Source: Candidatus Gastranaerophilales bacterium (GTDB lineage: Bacteria; Cyanobacteriota; Vampirovibrionia; Gastranaerophilales; Gastranaerophilaceae). Taken from it: 53,270 nt of DNA. How positions within the stretch are numbered: the stretch's first letter is position 1; each line of letters starts with the position of its first letter. The notes below the pieces were generated by a model that did not search any database, was not told the origin of the DNA, and saw only the letters and a list, made by a program, of their open reading frames with translations. The stretch lies in assembly GCA_947589115.1 (NCBI GenBank), contig CANPZP010000005.1, positions 1 through 53,270 on the forward strand, written 5' to 3'. Below, in pieces: positions 16,794-25,222 of the stretch. Position numbers and translations under genes: made by a program.

Positions 16794-18594
16794 GCTGTTA
16801 GTACCGGCAAATAATAAAACAACTGCACTAAAAGCAATAGATGCGGGAGCGGATGCCGTATATATAGGTTATTCAAAGTACGGAGCAAGAGTTCAGGCAG
16901 GTAATTCCGTTGAAGATTTAATTGAAGTTATAGAATATGCCCATAAGTATCGGGTTAAAGTATATATAACAGTCAATACAATACTGAAAGATGAAGAAAT
17001 AAAAGAAATAGAATCATTATTATGGCGGCTATACAATATTAATGCTGACGGAATAATAATTCAGGATATGGGGATATTAGAGTGTAATCTGCCTCCGATT
17101 AAACTTATAGCAAGTACACAATGTCATAATAACACGGTTGAAAAAATCAAATTTCTTGAAGAAACAGGTATTTCAAGAGTAATATTACCCCGGGAAATAA
17201 CATTAGATGAGATTAAAACCATAAGAAAATCCGTCGGAGTAGAACTGGAATGTTTTATACATGGTGCATTATGCGTATCGTACAGCGGACAGTGTTATTT
17301 AAGTTATGCCATAGGTAAACGAAGTGCTAACCGTGGAGAATGCGCCCAGCCATGCCGGAAAAAATATTCTTTAATTGATGCAGATGGTAAATATATTGTA
17401 AGAAACAAGTATATATTGAGTTTAAAGGATTTAAATTTATCACAAAGATTGGAAGAATTAATTGAAAGCGGAATTACATCATTCAAAATAGAAGGCAGAT
17501 TAAAAAATGAAGCCTACGTAGTAAACACAACCGCATACTACAGAGAAATTATTGACAAAATACTGCAATCAAATAATTTAAAACGTTCTTCCGAAGGTAT
17601 ATCTTATATTGATTTTGAACCCGATTTAAATAAAACATTCAATCGAGGGTATTGTGAATTTAATATAGACGGAATAAAAAAAGATTGGGCAACAATGAAT
17701 TATACTTCATCTTTAGGTGAATATATCGGAGTTGTAAAAGAAACAAAAAAAGATTATTTCTGCTTAAATACTAATATTTTAAATAATTCGGACGGCATTT
17801 GCTTCTTCAATGAAGAAAAAGAACTAATAGGAACAAATATCAACCGTACAGAAGGCTATAAAGTATATCCCGCTTCAATAAAAGGAATAAAACAAGGAAC
17901 TAAGATATACAGAAATTATAATAAAGAATTTGATGATAAATTAAAGAATACAAATATAATAAGGAAAATACCCGTTAAAATAAAAGTTCGGGAAACAAAA
18001 AACGATTATTTATTTTTTATGTATGACGAAGAAAATAATTGCGCAATAAAAATGGTAAGTAAAAGATATGAACCTGCAATAAACAAAGAAAAAGCAATAA
18101 ATACACTTGAAATACAATTATCTAAATCAGGTAATACCGAATTTAAAGTTATTTCAACAGATATTAAAATTCAAACAATATCATTTATAAAAGTTTCGCA
18201 AATAAATGAAATACGAAGGAATTTAACAAATAAATTAAGTGAAATAAGAAAAAAGAATTATAAAAAAGAGCGTGGAAACAAAATAAACAAAGTACAATAT
18301 CCTTATAAAGAAATTGATTATAAAGCCAATGTATTAAATGAAAAATCAAAATTATTTTACGAAAAAAGAGGATGCGAAATAAAAGAATATGCACCTGAGA
18401 GCAATTCCGATACTAAAAACCGTGAATTAATGGTATCAAAATACTGTATAAAGAATCAATTAGGCTTATGTCCCAAACAAAGCGGAATAAAGAAATACAA
18501 AGAGCCATACGTATTAAAAGACGAATTCAACAAGGAGTATCTTGTTGAATTCAATTGCAAGGATTGCGTTATGAAAATAAGGAGTAAAATTTAA
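16738..18594 (+). CDS. Peptidase U32-family protein, RlhA-like hydroxylation enzyme
   Basis: Despite the family name, characterised U32 proteins of this shape hydroxylate RNA (RlhA on 23S rRNA C2501, TrhP on tRNA U34). The N-terminal barrel starts at ELLVPANNKTTALKAIDAGADAVYIG. The conserved Cys quartet lies near residues 171-206 (ECFIHGALC, SGQC, GECAQPC). FKIEGRLKNEAYV and a DUF3656-like middle region follow. The C-terminus (KYCIKNQLGLCPK, then FNCKDCVMKI) is Cys-rich. At 618 aa it is closest in architecture to RlhA (about 650). The start is ATG at 16738 or TTG at 16744; the latter has better spacing from AGGGG. The gene overlaps the Clp-N gene by 56 bases. Confidence 0.8.
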   Translation: MFLKSDKGLKTDWKTTQYELLVPANNKTTALKAIDAGADAVYIGYSKYGARVQAGNSVEDLIEVIEYAHKYRVKVYITVNTILKDEEIKEIESLLWRLYNINADGIIIQDMGILECNLPPIKLIASTQCHNNTVEKIKFLEETGISRVILPREITLDEIKTIRKSVGVELECFIHGALCVSYSGQCYLSYAIGKRSANRGECAQPCRKKYSLIDADGKYIVRNKYILSLKDLNLSQRLEELIESGITSFKIEGRLKNEAYVVNTTAYYREIIDKILQSNNLKRSSEGISYIDFEPDLNKTFNRGYCEFNIDGIKKDWATMNYTSSLGEYIGVVKETKKDYFCLNTNILNNSDGICFFNEEKELIGTNINRTEGYKVYPASIKGIKQGTKIYRNYNKEFDDKLKNTNIIRKIPVKIKVRETKNDYLFFMYDEENNCAIKMVSKRYEPAINKEKAINTLEIQLSKSGNTEFKVISTDIKIQTISFIKVSQINEIRRNLTNKLSEIRKKNYKKERGNKINKVQYPYKEIDYKANVLNEKSKLFYEKRGCEIKEYAPESNSDTKNRELMVSKYCIKNQLGLCPKQSGIKKYKEPYVLKDEFNKEYLVEFNCKDCVMKIRSKI

Positions 18595-19175
18595 GATCTT
18601 TTTAAAGAGGAATATGCGGGGTTATTAGCTATTAAGTTAGCTATTGAAGTCATTTGATTACCGTCTTTAGTATATAACTTAGATAAGTAATTTAATCTTT
18701 TAACTAATTTAGAATCAGAAATTTTTAAAGAAGGATTATAAGAAGTGAAAGCAACCCATGTTTGAACTTCGCAAGTCCAAGCTCTTACTTCTTCTTCATA
18801 AGTTTTTGTATTTTCGTGATGAACTGATTCATGAGCGATTAAGCAAGCAATAGCTTCAACCGGAGCTTCTTTATAATTTGCACTGATTAAGATAGCTAAA
18901 CTGCCGTCGGAAGTTTTTGCGGTAACAGCTTCACAAGTACCAAATCCTAAAGCTTCCAAGTTTCTGAACATAATTCTTATAGGTCTGTTGGTAGCATTGT
19001 TGCCTTGAATTACATCAATAACTTTTCTGTTATTCATAGCTTCTAACTTATTTAAAGCTGCAGTCAATACCGGATGTTTAGTATTAGCTGTGAAATCAGC
19101 GGCAAATGCTGCATTTGATAAACTCAACAAAATTAATGCACTAAAAAGCGCGAGAAAATTCTTTATAAATTTCAT
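18591..19175 (-). CDS. Secreted HExxH putative metallopeptidase
   Basis: The start is set at 19175, where AGGA lies 9 bases upstream; an ATG 7 codons earlier lacks a ribosome site. A signal peptide follows (KFIKNFLALFSALILLSLS, cut after AAFA). The mature protein (about 170 aa) has HESVH at 115-119 with a further His, and acidic residues in YEEEVRAWTCE ten residues on. This is the zinc-peptidase pattern HExxH plus a downstream Glu. No known family is recognised. A catalytic role is inference, and an immunity or structural role is possible. Its stop overlaps the U32 stop through a shared TTAA. Confidence 0.7.
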   Translation of the reverse strand: MKFIKNFLALFSALILLSLSNAAFAADFTANTKHPVLTAALNKLEAMNNRKVIDVIQGNNATNRPIRIMFRNLEALGFGTCEAVTAKTSDGSLAILISANYKEAPVEAIACLIAHESVHHENTKTYEEEVRAWTCEVQTWVAFTSYNPSLKISDSKLVKRLNYLSKLYTKDGNQMTSIANLIANNPAYSSLKRS

Positions 19176-19345
19176 AACAGGGAATCCTTTGAACAACTAT
19201 CTAACTTTTGATTTTTTAAAATCCTTACTGATTTACTTATCGGCAATTTAAAATTTAACTTTAGTTTTTAATTCAAATTTTTTATTTTTTTGTAACATTT
19301 CTTAAAAAATAAACAAAAGAATAAGAAAGAAAAATGCTTAAAATA

Positions 19346-19375
19346 TTGATAAAAAGGGGGATAAGGATGTAAAAT
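19346..19375 (+). promoter_or_regulatory. Possible promoter for purA
   Basis: TTGATA (19346-19351) and TAAAAT (19370-19375) are separated by 18 bases. A separate TATAAT at 19404-19409 has no matching -35. The rest of the 265-bp gap before purA is A/T-rich with no structure that I can see. Confidence 0.25.
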
Positions 19376-19440
19376 AAAAAGTATAAAAAATGAAAGATTA
19401 GTTTATAATAAAAAAAGACAGAGAAAAAAGAGGGATATAA

Positions 19441-20736
19441 ATGAAGAATACGGTAGTAGTCGGAGCGCAATGGGGCGATGAAGGTAAAGCCAAAATAACG
19501 GATTTATTAGCGGAATATGCCGATGTAATAATCAGGTATCAAGGCGGATGCAACGCAGGTCATACGGTTGTTGTAAACAATGAAACATACAAATTTCACT
19601 TAATACCGTCAGGAGTATTATATAAGAATAAATTTTGTTTTATCGGAGCGGGAACGGTAATACATCCCGAAACATTTTTAAAAGAAACCCAAGAATTAAA
19701 AGAAAGAGGAGTTGATTTATCTAACCTAAAAATAAGTCCTTTAGCATCAATAACATTACCGTACCATATAGATATAGACGGAATAAGTGAAGATTCATCA
19801 GGCAAGAATAAAATAGGAACAACAAAAAAAGGCATAGGCCCGACGTACTCGGATAAAATAGGCAGATACGGATTAAAGATTCAAGATTTGTATGATGAAG
19901 AACTTTTAAATACAAGATTAGATGCAATTTTGCCTTTAAAAAACAAGATTTTAGATAAAGTATACGGAGCAAAAACCTATACAAAAGAAGAGATGAAAGA
20001 ATATTGCAAAAAATATTCTGAGATATTCAGACCATACGTATGTGAAGAATGGGTAAAAGAGCTTTCAGCAGCAATAAAAGAAGATAAAAAAATATTATTT
20101 GAAGGGGCGCAAGGCATAATGCTGGATATAGACTACGGAACATATCCTTATGTTACGGCATCAAATCCGATAGGAGGAGGTGCCGCAACCGGCAGCGGAA
20201 TAGGGCCTACGCATATTCAAAACGTAATAGGAGTAACAAAAGCATACATAACAAGAGTAGGTGAAGGGCCGTTTGTTACCGAATTAACAGATGAAACAGG
20301 AAAGAAAATAAGGGAAATAGGAGCCGAATTTGGCACAACAACAGGCAGACCAAGGAGATGCGGCTGGTTTGATGCCGTTCTTTCAAGGTATTGTGTTTTA
20401 GTCGGCGGATTAACACAAATGGCTATCACTAAAATTGATGTATTTAATGATTTTGATGAACTTAAAGTTTGTGTTGCATACAAAGATAAGCGTGACGGGA
20501 AAGTATATAAAGATTACCCGACAAATATTAATTTACATAAATATTTAGAACCCGTTTATGAAACATTTAAAGGATGGAAAACCGATATTTCAGGTGCTAA
20601 ATCAATAAATGAGCTTCCCGAGAATGCAAAAATATATTTAAAAAGGCTCGAAGAGCTTGTCGGCATCCCTATAAAAATAGTCAGTGTCGGAGCTGACAGG
20701 GAGCAAACAATAATTATGGAGAATCCGTTCAAATAA
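19441..20736 (+). CDS. purA: Adenylosuccinate synthetase
   Basis: PurA joins IMP and aspartate with GTP to make adenylosuccinate, the first committed step to AMP. At 431 aa the length is normal. The GTP/IMP motif GAQWGDEGKAKITDLL (8-23), QGGCNAGHTVV, KKGIGPTYSDKIGRYG, the aspartate loop TTTGRPRRCGWFD and the guanine motif KIDVFNDFDELKVC are all present. AGAGGGATATAA precedes the ATG. It is a single-gene unit ending in a clear terminator. Confidence 0.98.
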   Translation: MKNTVVVGAQWGDEGKAKITDLLAEYADVIIRYQGGCNAGHTVVVNNETYKFHLIPSGVLYKNKFCFIGAGTVIHPETFLKETQELKERGVDLSNLKISPLASITLPYHIDIDGISEDSSGKNKIGTTKKGIGPTYSDKIGRYGLKIQDLYDEELLNTRLDAILPLKNKILDKVYGAKTYTKEEMKEYCKKYSEIFRPYVCEEWVKELSAAIKEDKKILFEGAQGIMLDIDYGTYPYVTASNPIGGGAATGSGIGPTHIQNVIGVTKAYITRVGEGPFVTELTDETGKKIREIGAEFGTTTGRPRRCGWFDAVLSRYCVLVGGLTQMAITKIDVFNDFDELKVCVAYKDKRDGKVYKDYPTNINLHKYLEPVYETFKGWKTDISGAKSINELPENAKIYLKRLEELVGIPIKIVSVGADREQTIIMENPFK

Positions 20737-20741
20737 AAAAG

Positions 20742-20770
20742 TACCTCACAAAAAGTGAGGTATTTTTTTT
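20742..20770 (+). terminator. Bidirectional rho-independent terminator between purA and gatB
   Basis: An 8-bp perfect stem TACCTCAC/GTGAGGTA (20742-20749 and 20755-20762) with an AAAAA loop is followed by 8 Ts. The As before the stem supply a T-run for the minus strand, so it can also end gatB, whose stop lies at 20769. Confidence 0.85.
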
Positions 20771-22229
20771 AATTATCAAGTGCATCTTTAAGCAATTTAT
20801 TTAAAAGCTGCGGATTTGCTCTTCCTTTGGTTTCTTTCATGACCTGTCCGACAAAGAACCCGAACAATTTATCTTTTCCGCCTTTATAAAGCTGTACCTG
20901 CTCGGGATTAGAGCTAATAACTTTATCAACTGCGGATTTAAGCGCACCTTCATCAGAAATAACGCTAAGACCTTGTTTTTCAACAATTTCTTTCGGACTT
21001 CCGCCTTCTTTCAGAAGAGTTATTACTATTTGTTTTCCGATGTTATTGGAAATAGCGCCTGAAGTTACAAGATTTATTAATTCCGCAAAGGATTCAGGGG
21101 TTAATTTTGTATCTTCAATCAGAACTTTTTCTTCTTTTAAGAACGCTGCGATTTCTTTCATTAAGAAATTATTAGCAATTTTTGCATCAGCACCCAGACT
21201 AACCGTTTTATCATAGAAAAGTGCAATATCTTTTTGTTCCACAAGAACGTTAGCATCATAAGGCGAGAGTCCGTATGACACGTAACGTTGACGTCTTGCC
21301 TGAGGCAATTCGGGCATTTTTGCGGCTATTTCATCCACCCATTCTTTTGAGATATGAAGCGGCATTAAGTCAGGTTCCGGGAAGTAACGATAATCATGCG
21401 CATCTTCTTTTCCTCTCATAGACTTTGTTATTCCCTGATTATCATCCCATAATCTTGTTTCCTGAACGACTTCTTCACCGGATTCAACTATATCAATTTG
21501 TCTGTCTATTTCGTATTCAATAGCTCTTTGAAGCGCTCTAAAGCTGTTAACATTTTTTATTTCGGCTCTTGTACCAAATTCTTTTTGTCCTACGGGCCTT
21601 ACGGAAATATTGGCATCACATCTCATCGAACCTTCTTCAAGGTTCCCGTCACAGACTCCGATATATACAAGAATTGTTCTGAGTTCTTCCATATATGCTC
21701 TTGCTTCATCGGAAGAGCGCATATCAGGTTCGGATACTATTTCCAATAAAGGAGTACCGGCTCTGTTAAGGTCAACCAATGAATAACTCGAACCGGCTAT
21801 ACCTGAAGAACCCATATGTACCAATTTTCCGGCATCTTCTTCAAGGTGTGCTCTTGTTATTCCTATTCTTTTTCCTTCTATTTCTATATATCCGTTAACA
21901 CATATAGGTTTATCATATTGAGAGATTTGATAACCTTTAGGTAAATCGGGATAAAAATATTGTTTTCTGTCAAATTTGCAATATTCAGGTATTGTACAAT
22001 TAAGCGCCAAACCTGTTAAAATGCCCATATTAACAACTTCTTTATTTAATACGGGGAGTACACCCGGCATTCCAAGAGTTATCGGGCTTACATGTGTATT
22101 TTGTTCGGAACCGAATTCTGTCGAATCACATGCAAAAATTTTAGATTTAGTTTTTAATTGAGCATGAACTTCCAATCCGATTACTACTTCATATTTTTTT
22201 CTCAATTCTTCCATTGTTCCGGTAGTCAT
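20769..22229 (-). CDS. gatB: Aspartyl/glutamyl-tRNA amidotransferase subunit B
   Basis: GatB is the kinase and tRNA-binding subunit of GatCAB, which converts Glu-tRNAGln or Asp-tRNAAsn to the amide. EVVIGLEVHAQLKTKSKIF, NRAGTPLLEIVSEPDM, EEGSMRCDANISVRP, KNVNSFRALQRAIEYE and YRYFPEPDLMPL are diagnostic. The C-terminal helical tail closes with GRANPQLLNKLLKDAL. The ATG at 22229 is preferred over an in-frame TTG at 22235, because GAGG lies 8 bases before it. gatA and gatC are not in the window. Confidence 0.97.
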   Translation of the reverse strand: MTTGTMEELRKKYEVVIGLEVHAQLKTKSKIFACDSTEFGSEQNTHVSPITLGMPGVLPVLNKEVVNMGILTGLALNCTIPEYCKFDRKQYFYPDLPKGYQISQYDKPICVNGYIEIEGKRIGITRAHLEEDAGKLVHMGSSGIAGSSYSLVDLNRAGTPLLEIVSEPDMRSSDEARAYMEELRTILVYIGVCDGNLEEGSMRCDANISVRPVGQKEFGTRAEIKNVNSFRALQRAIEYEIDRQIDIVESGEEVVQETRLWDDNQGITKSMRGKEDAHDYRYFPEPDLMPLHISKEWVDEIAAKMPELPQARRQRYVSYGLSPYDANVLVEQKDIALFYDKTVSLGADAKIANNFLMKEIAAFLKEEKVLIEDTKLTPESFAELINLVTSGAISNNIGKQIVITLLKEGGSPKEIVEKQGLSVISDEGALKSAVDKVISSNPEQVQLYKGGKDKLFGFFVGQVMKETKGRANPQLLNKLLKDALDN

Positions 22230-22337
22230 ATTCAAAACCTCATTATTTTTAATTTCATATGAAATAATAACATGAATAAAATAATTTGAAAAACTAATAC
22301 AATGTAGTAAAATGTATATAATAGTGATTGGTGGGAT

Positions 22338-23471
22338 ATGAAAAAAAAGATAATAACATATTTAATAATAATAAGTTTTGTATTTCCAAATACGATAATC
22401 GGAAGTATGGCAGCTGACAGTCCTTATAAAGGGTATATAGAAGAAACAAATACAAAAGAAAAAGAAAACGAAAAACTGTTTACAAATGAAGTAACAAAAC
22501 TTGATGAAACAAAAGAAATAGAACTGATTGTATCTCAAGTACTGGCGGGAGAAACATCAAGTGAAGGGGATGAGTTTTTTGCCGAGGTATCGGAAGATGT
22601 ATTGGCAGGCTCAGGGGTATTATTGCCAAAAGGGACAGTAGCTCATGGGAATATCAGGAATATAGTTGATCCGAAGCGTTTAGGCAGGGACGGTTATATT
22701 GAATTAGACTTTGATTATTTAATCACTCCTGACGGGAGAGAAATACCCATAGAAGGCGGAATGTCGTCAAAATTACATCCTGCGAAATCTGCGGCAAAGG
22801 CTGTCGGAACAAACATAGCCAATACTGCAATCGGCGGAGTATACGGAGCAGCTGCCGCTATTGAAGTTTTGGGATTGGAAGGTGCAATTTTAACTCAAGG
22901 TTACAGTTTATTAGGCGGTGCGGCAATCGGCGGGGTCGTTGCTTTAGGGTTAAGTCTTTTCAGAAAAGGGAAAGATGTTTTAATTTCTCCGGGAGATGAA
23001 ATTAAAATTAGGATTAAAAGCTCGGAGAAAATACCCGTTATGACACATGAAGCCGTAAGACAAAAAGAAATTAAATATGAAGGGCTTGATGTTCAAATTA
23101 CGGATATTTTCCTTGAAAAAGACCCTTTTGATAACCTAAATACAATAACTTTAGATTTAATAATAAAAAATAATTCCAACACTGATTTTTCATCGTTCGA
23201 TATAGCTATGGTAAACGATTTGAATAACAGTTATAAACCTTCAATTTTTACCGATTATAAAAACTCGCTTGCCATGAGAACAATAAAAAGAGGTGAAAGC
23301 GTTTCAGGGGTTTTATCTTTTTCGGTTGATAACCCAAACAGAGAACACTGGCTTGTATTCTATGACAAAAGATTTCACAAACCTTTAGCGAAAATTTCGG
23401 TTGATAATGCAAAAAAAGACCTTAATATCACAGATTTAACCAAGAAGAAGAAAAAAAGAAAAAAAGTATAG
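22338..23471 (+). CDS. Exported protein with TrbI-like segment
   Basis: A signal peptide (residues 1-25, ending near SMAA) leads a 350-residue exported protein. Around residues 85-145, VLLPKGTVAHGNI then GYIELDFDYLITPDGREIPIEGG resembles the strand pairs of TrbI/VirB10 barrels. A Gly/Ala-rich hydrophobic hairpin spans about 155-215 (GGVYGAAAAIEVLG, GGAAIGGVVALGL). The C-terminal part (about 250-365) is an immunoglobulin-like DUF4352-type beta domain. The end is very basic (KKKKKRKKV). No exact family is recognised. A TATAAT (22317-22322) precedes it without a good -35. The Crp-type gene follows after 7 bases. Confidence 0.65.
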   Translation: MKKKIITYLIIISFVFPNTIIGSMAADSPYKGYIEETNTKEKENEKLFTNEVTKLDETKEIELIVSQVLAGETSSEGDEFFAEVSEDVLAGSGVLLPKGTVAHGNIRNIVDPKRLGRDGYIELDFDYLITPDGREIPIEGGMSSKLHPAKSAAKAVGTNIANTAIGGVYGAAAAIEVLGLEGAILTQGYSLLGGAAIGGVVALGLSLFRKGKDVLISPGDEIKIRIKSSEKIPVMTHEAVRQKEIKYEGLDVQITDIFLEKDPFDNLNTITLDLIIKNNSNTDFSSFDIAMVNDLNNSYKPSIFTDYKNSLAMRTIKRGESVSGVLSFSVDNPNREHWLVFYDKRFHKPLAKISVDNAKKDLNITDLTKKKKKRKKV

Positions 23472-23478
23472 AGGTTTT

Positions 23479-24114
23479 ATGTTAAATGTAGATTTATTTG
23501 AAAATATTGATAATAACTCTGTCATAGAACTTTTGAAATGTATCGGAATAAAAACAAAAAAATATAAAAAAGATGGTATTATTTTAAAGACAGGTTCTAA
23601 AATTGATTATTTAGGGGTAATTTTAGACGGAGAAGCGGTTATTACAAAGAAAGATGCATTTAATAACACCGTTATTATTGAGAATTTAAAAGTTAATGAT
23701 ATATTCGGACATAATATAGTCTGCACACAAATATATAAAAGTCCTGTTGATATAACGGCGAAAAACAGATGTGAAGTATTATTCCTTCCTTATGAAAAGG
23801 TTGTTACGCCATGTCAAAAATTATGCAAAGCGCATTTAAAATTAATTAAAAATATAATGAAAATGATATCAAAAAGGAATACTCAATTAAATAACAAAAT
23901 AGACATAATAGGGCAGAAAACAATCAGAGAAAAGGTTTTAACATTATTAGAAGGATATAAAGACAGCGGAAATAAGGCACAAATTCCCTACAACAGAAAA
24001 GATATGGCAAAATTTTTATGCACTGACAGAAGTGCTCTTTCAAGAGAACTGTGCAAAATGAGAGATGAAGGAATGATAAGGTTTAATAAAAATCAATTTG
24101 AGCTTTTGTATTAA
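23479..24114 (+). CDS. Crp/Fnr-family transcription regulator
   Basis: The 211-aa protein has an N-terminal cyclic-nucleotide-binding-type barrel (about 20-125, with LGVILDGEAVITKKD and DIFGHNIV). A dimer helix follows, then a C-terminal winged helix (about 150-211: TIREKVLTLLEGY, NRKDMAKFLCTDRSALSRELCKMRDEGMI). The Fnr-type N-terminal Fe-S cysteines are absent, and the cAMP-specific residues are not obvious, so the ligand is unknown. AGAGG precedes the ATG by 6 bases. It is co-transcribed with the exported protein 7 bases upstream and may regulate that protein or its own locus. Confidence 0.88.
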   Translation: MLNVDLFENIDNNSVIELLKCIGIKTKKYKKDGIILKTGSKIDYLGVILDGEAVITKKDAFNNTVIIENLKVNDIFGHNIVCTQIYKSPVDITAKNRCEVLFLPYEKVVTPCQKLCKAHLKLIKNIMKMISKRNTQLNNKIDIIGQKTIREKVLTLLEGYKDSGNKAQIPYNRKDMAKFLCTDRSALSRELCKMRDEGMIRFNKNQFELLY

Positions 24115-24188
24115 TATCACTTATATTTAAACAATTATTTTTATGAAACGACTTTTATAATATACCTTTACATTGTAAAAATAAATTA

Positions 24189-24206
24189 TAATCTATTGCG
24201 AGATTA
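24189..24206. promoter_or_regulatory. Palindrome TAATCT-N6-AGATTA
   Basis: Six-base perfect arms separated by six bases overlap the -35 box of the promoter at 24196-24224. The arm and spacer layout is like Crp-family sites, and a Crp-family gene ends 75 bp upstream. Binding is only a suggestion. Confidence 0.3.
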
Positions 24207-24224
24207 AAATTATCAATATAAAAT
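24196..24224 (+). promoter_or_regulatory. Putative promoter for the orphan integrase gene
   Basis: TTGCGA (24196-24201), 17 bases and TAAAAT (24219-24224) lie 32 bases before the ATG at 24257. Confidence 0.4.
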
Positions 24225-24256
24225 AAAGACATAAAATAAACGTGAGGGAAAAAATA

Positions 24257-24748
24257 ATGGTGAAGAAAAGAGAGTTGGTGCATATTGACTGCCTTAAATT
24301 GTCAAGAAAAACACTTACCGTAAAGCCTAATCAAAGATATTATCTTTTAGGAGTTTTGGATGATAATGAAAAAACATGCTGGGTAGAATTTATGGAGGAT
24401 AAAACCTCATTAACCGTAATGTTCTCGGTTTTAAAAGCACTAAAGAATCTTAAAGATAAATACGGATTAGAACCGAATATTATAGAAACGGATAATGCCG
24501 GAGAATTTTGTTCCGGAGAATATGCATTAAATAAATGCACTCATCCCGTTGAAAGATTTTTTGTTGAAATGGGGATAAAACATAAATATACTAATACTTA
24601 CCGTCCCGGACAAAACGGAGGTATTGAAAAATTCTGGCAGACTATTAAAGATGAAATGATTCAAGACAAAAAATTCAGAGGTCCGAAAGAATTTAAAGAT
24701 GAGCTTGAAAAATTCATAGTTAAATATAACAAGAAGCACAGTAAATAA
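24257..24748 (+). CDS. Orphan DDE integrase catalytic domain (IS481/IS3-like)
   Basis: The 163-aa product consists only of an rve-type integrase core. Counting from an in-frame GTG at 24242, the candidate acidic triad is D16 (VHIDCLKL), D84 (ETDNAGEF) and E129 (YRPGQNGGIEKFW), all retained. The N-terminal helix-turn-helix of IS481/IS3 transposases is absent. I see no terminal inverted repeats or duplicated target on either side. The ATG has its own GAGGG ribosome site 8 bases upstream and a plausible promoter, so it may be a domesticated domain rather than simple debris. It could also be a transposase remnant. Confidence 0.7.
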   Translation: MVKKRELVHIDCLKLSRKTLTVKPNQRYYLLGVLDDNEKTCWVEFMEDKTSLTVMFSVLKALKNLKDKYGLEPNIIETDNAGEFCSGEYALNKCTHPVERFFVEMGIKHKYTNTYRPGQNGGIEKFWQTIKDEMIQDKKFRGPKEFKDELEKFIVKYNKKHSK

Positions 24749-24811
24749 ATTATATTGCATCTCCTAAAAGGGTATAATTTTCGCAAAATCAAAGATTTTA
24801 CTTAATTGAGA

Positions 24812-25222
24812 TTACAAAATCTTTTGGAAGTTAATAGCAGTATTATTATCAATATAGTTATGAATTTTTTGTATTAAAGCCGGGGAAAAATTATAAATAT
24901 TATCAACCGGAATAATTTTAATGAAAGAATTATAACCGTCTTGAGAGGATACATTTGCAAGAAATTCTTTTGAATAAGCTTTAAAAAGTACACTGCCCGT
25001 TTTAAATTGTATTTCTTCTATTGAGTAATTTTGGTCGTTTATTGCGGATAAAAGAAGATACATTAAGTTTTCGCAAGATATCTTATAGGATTTAGAAAAT
25101 TCACCCTTCTGCCAAGCTGCATTTTTTATCTGATTACTAACGGGAATAACATTTTCCGCCAATGCGGTTTGCTGAATAAATATAAGAGTTAGAAATCCTA
25201 ATATTACGGCAATTTTTTTCAT
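24812..25222 (-). CDS. Exported hypothetical protein
   Basis: The ATG at 25222 is chosen: it shares its A with the polA stop (TAATG), has GGAG 7 bases upstream, and begins a clean signal peptide (MKKIAVILGFLTLIFIQQ, cut after ALAE). The mature domain of about 115 residues is mixed alpha/beta, with CENLMYLLLSAINDQNYSIEEIQF followed by strands. No family is recognised. It is coupled to polA but is probably unrelated in function. A 9-bp AAAGATTTT/AAAATCTTT hairpin at 24791-24824 overlaps its last codons and may act as a weak terminator. Confidence 0.7.
   Translation of the reverse strand: MKKIAVILGFLTLIFIQQTALAENVIPVSNQIKNAAWQKGEFSKSYKISCENLMYLLLSAINDQNYSIEEIQFKTGSVLFKAYSKEFLANVSSQDGYNSFIKIIPVDNIYNFSPALIQKIHNYIDNNTAINFQKIL

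Noticed and set aside
18591-18594. Convergent stops sharing TTAA (also at 35519-35522) as a special signal
   Set aside because: It is a simple consequence of two TAA stops overlapping in compact DNA; two cases are not enough to suggest function.
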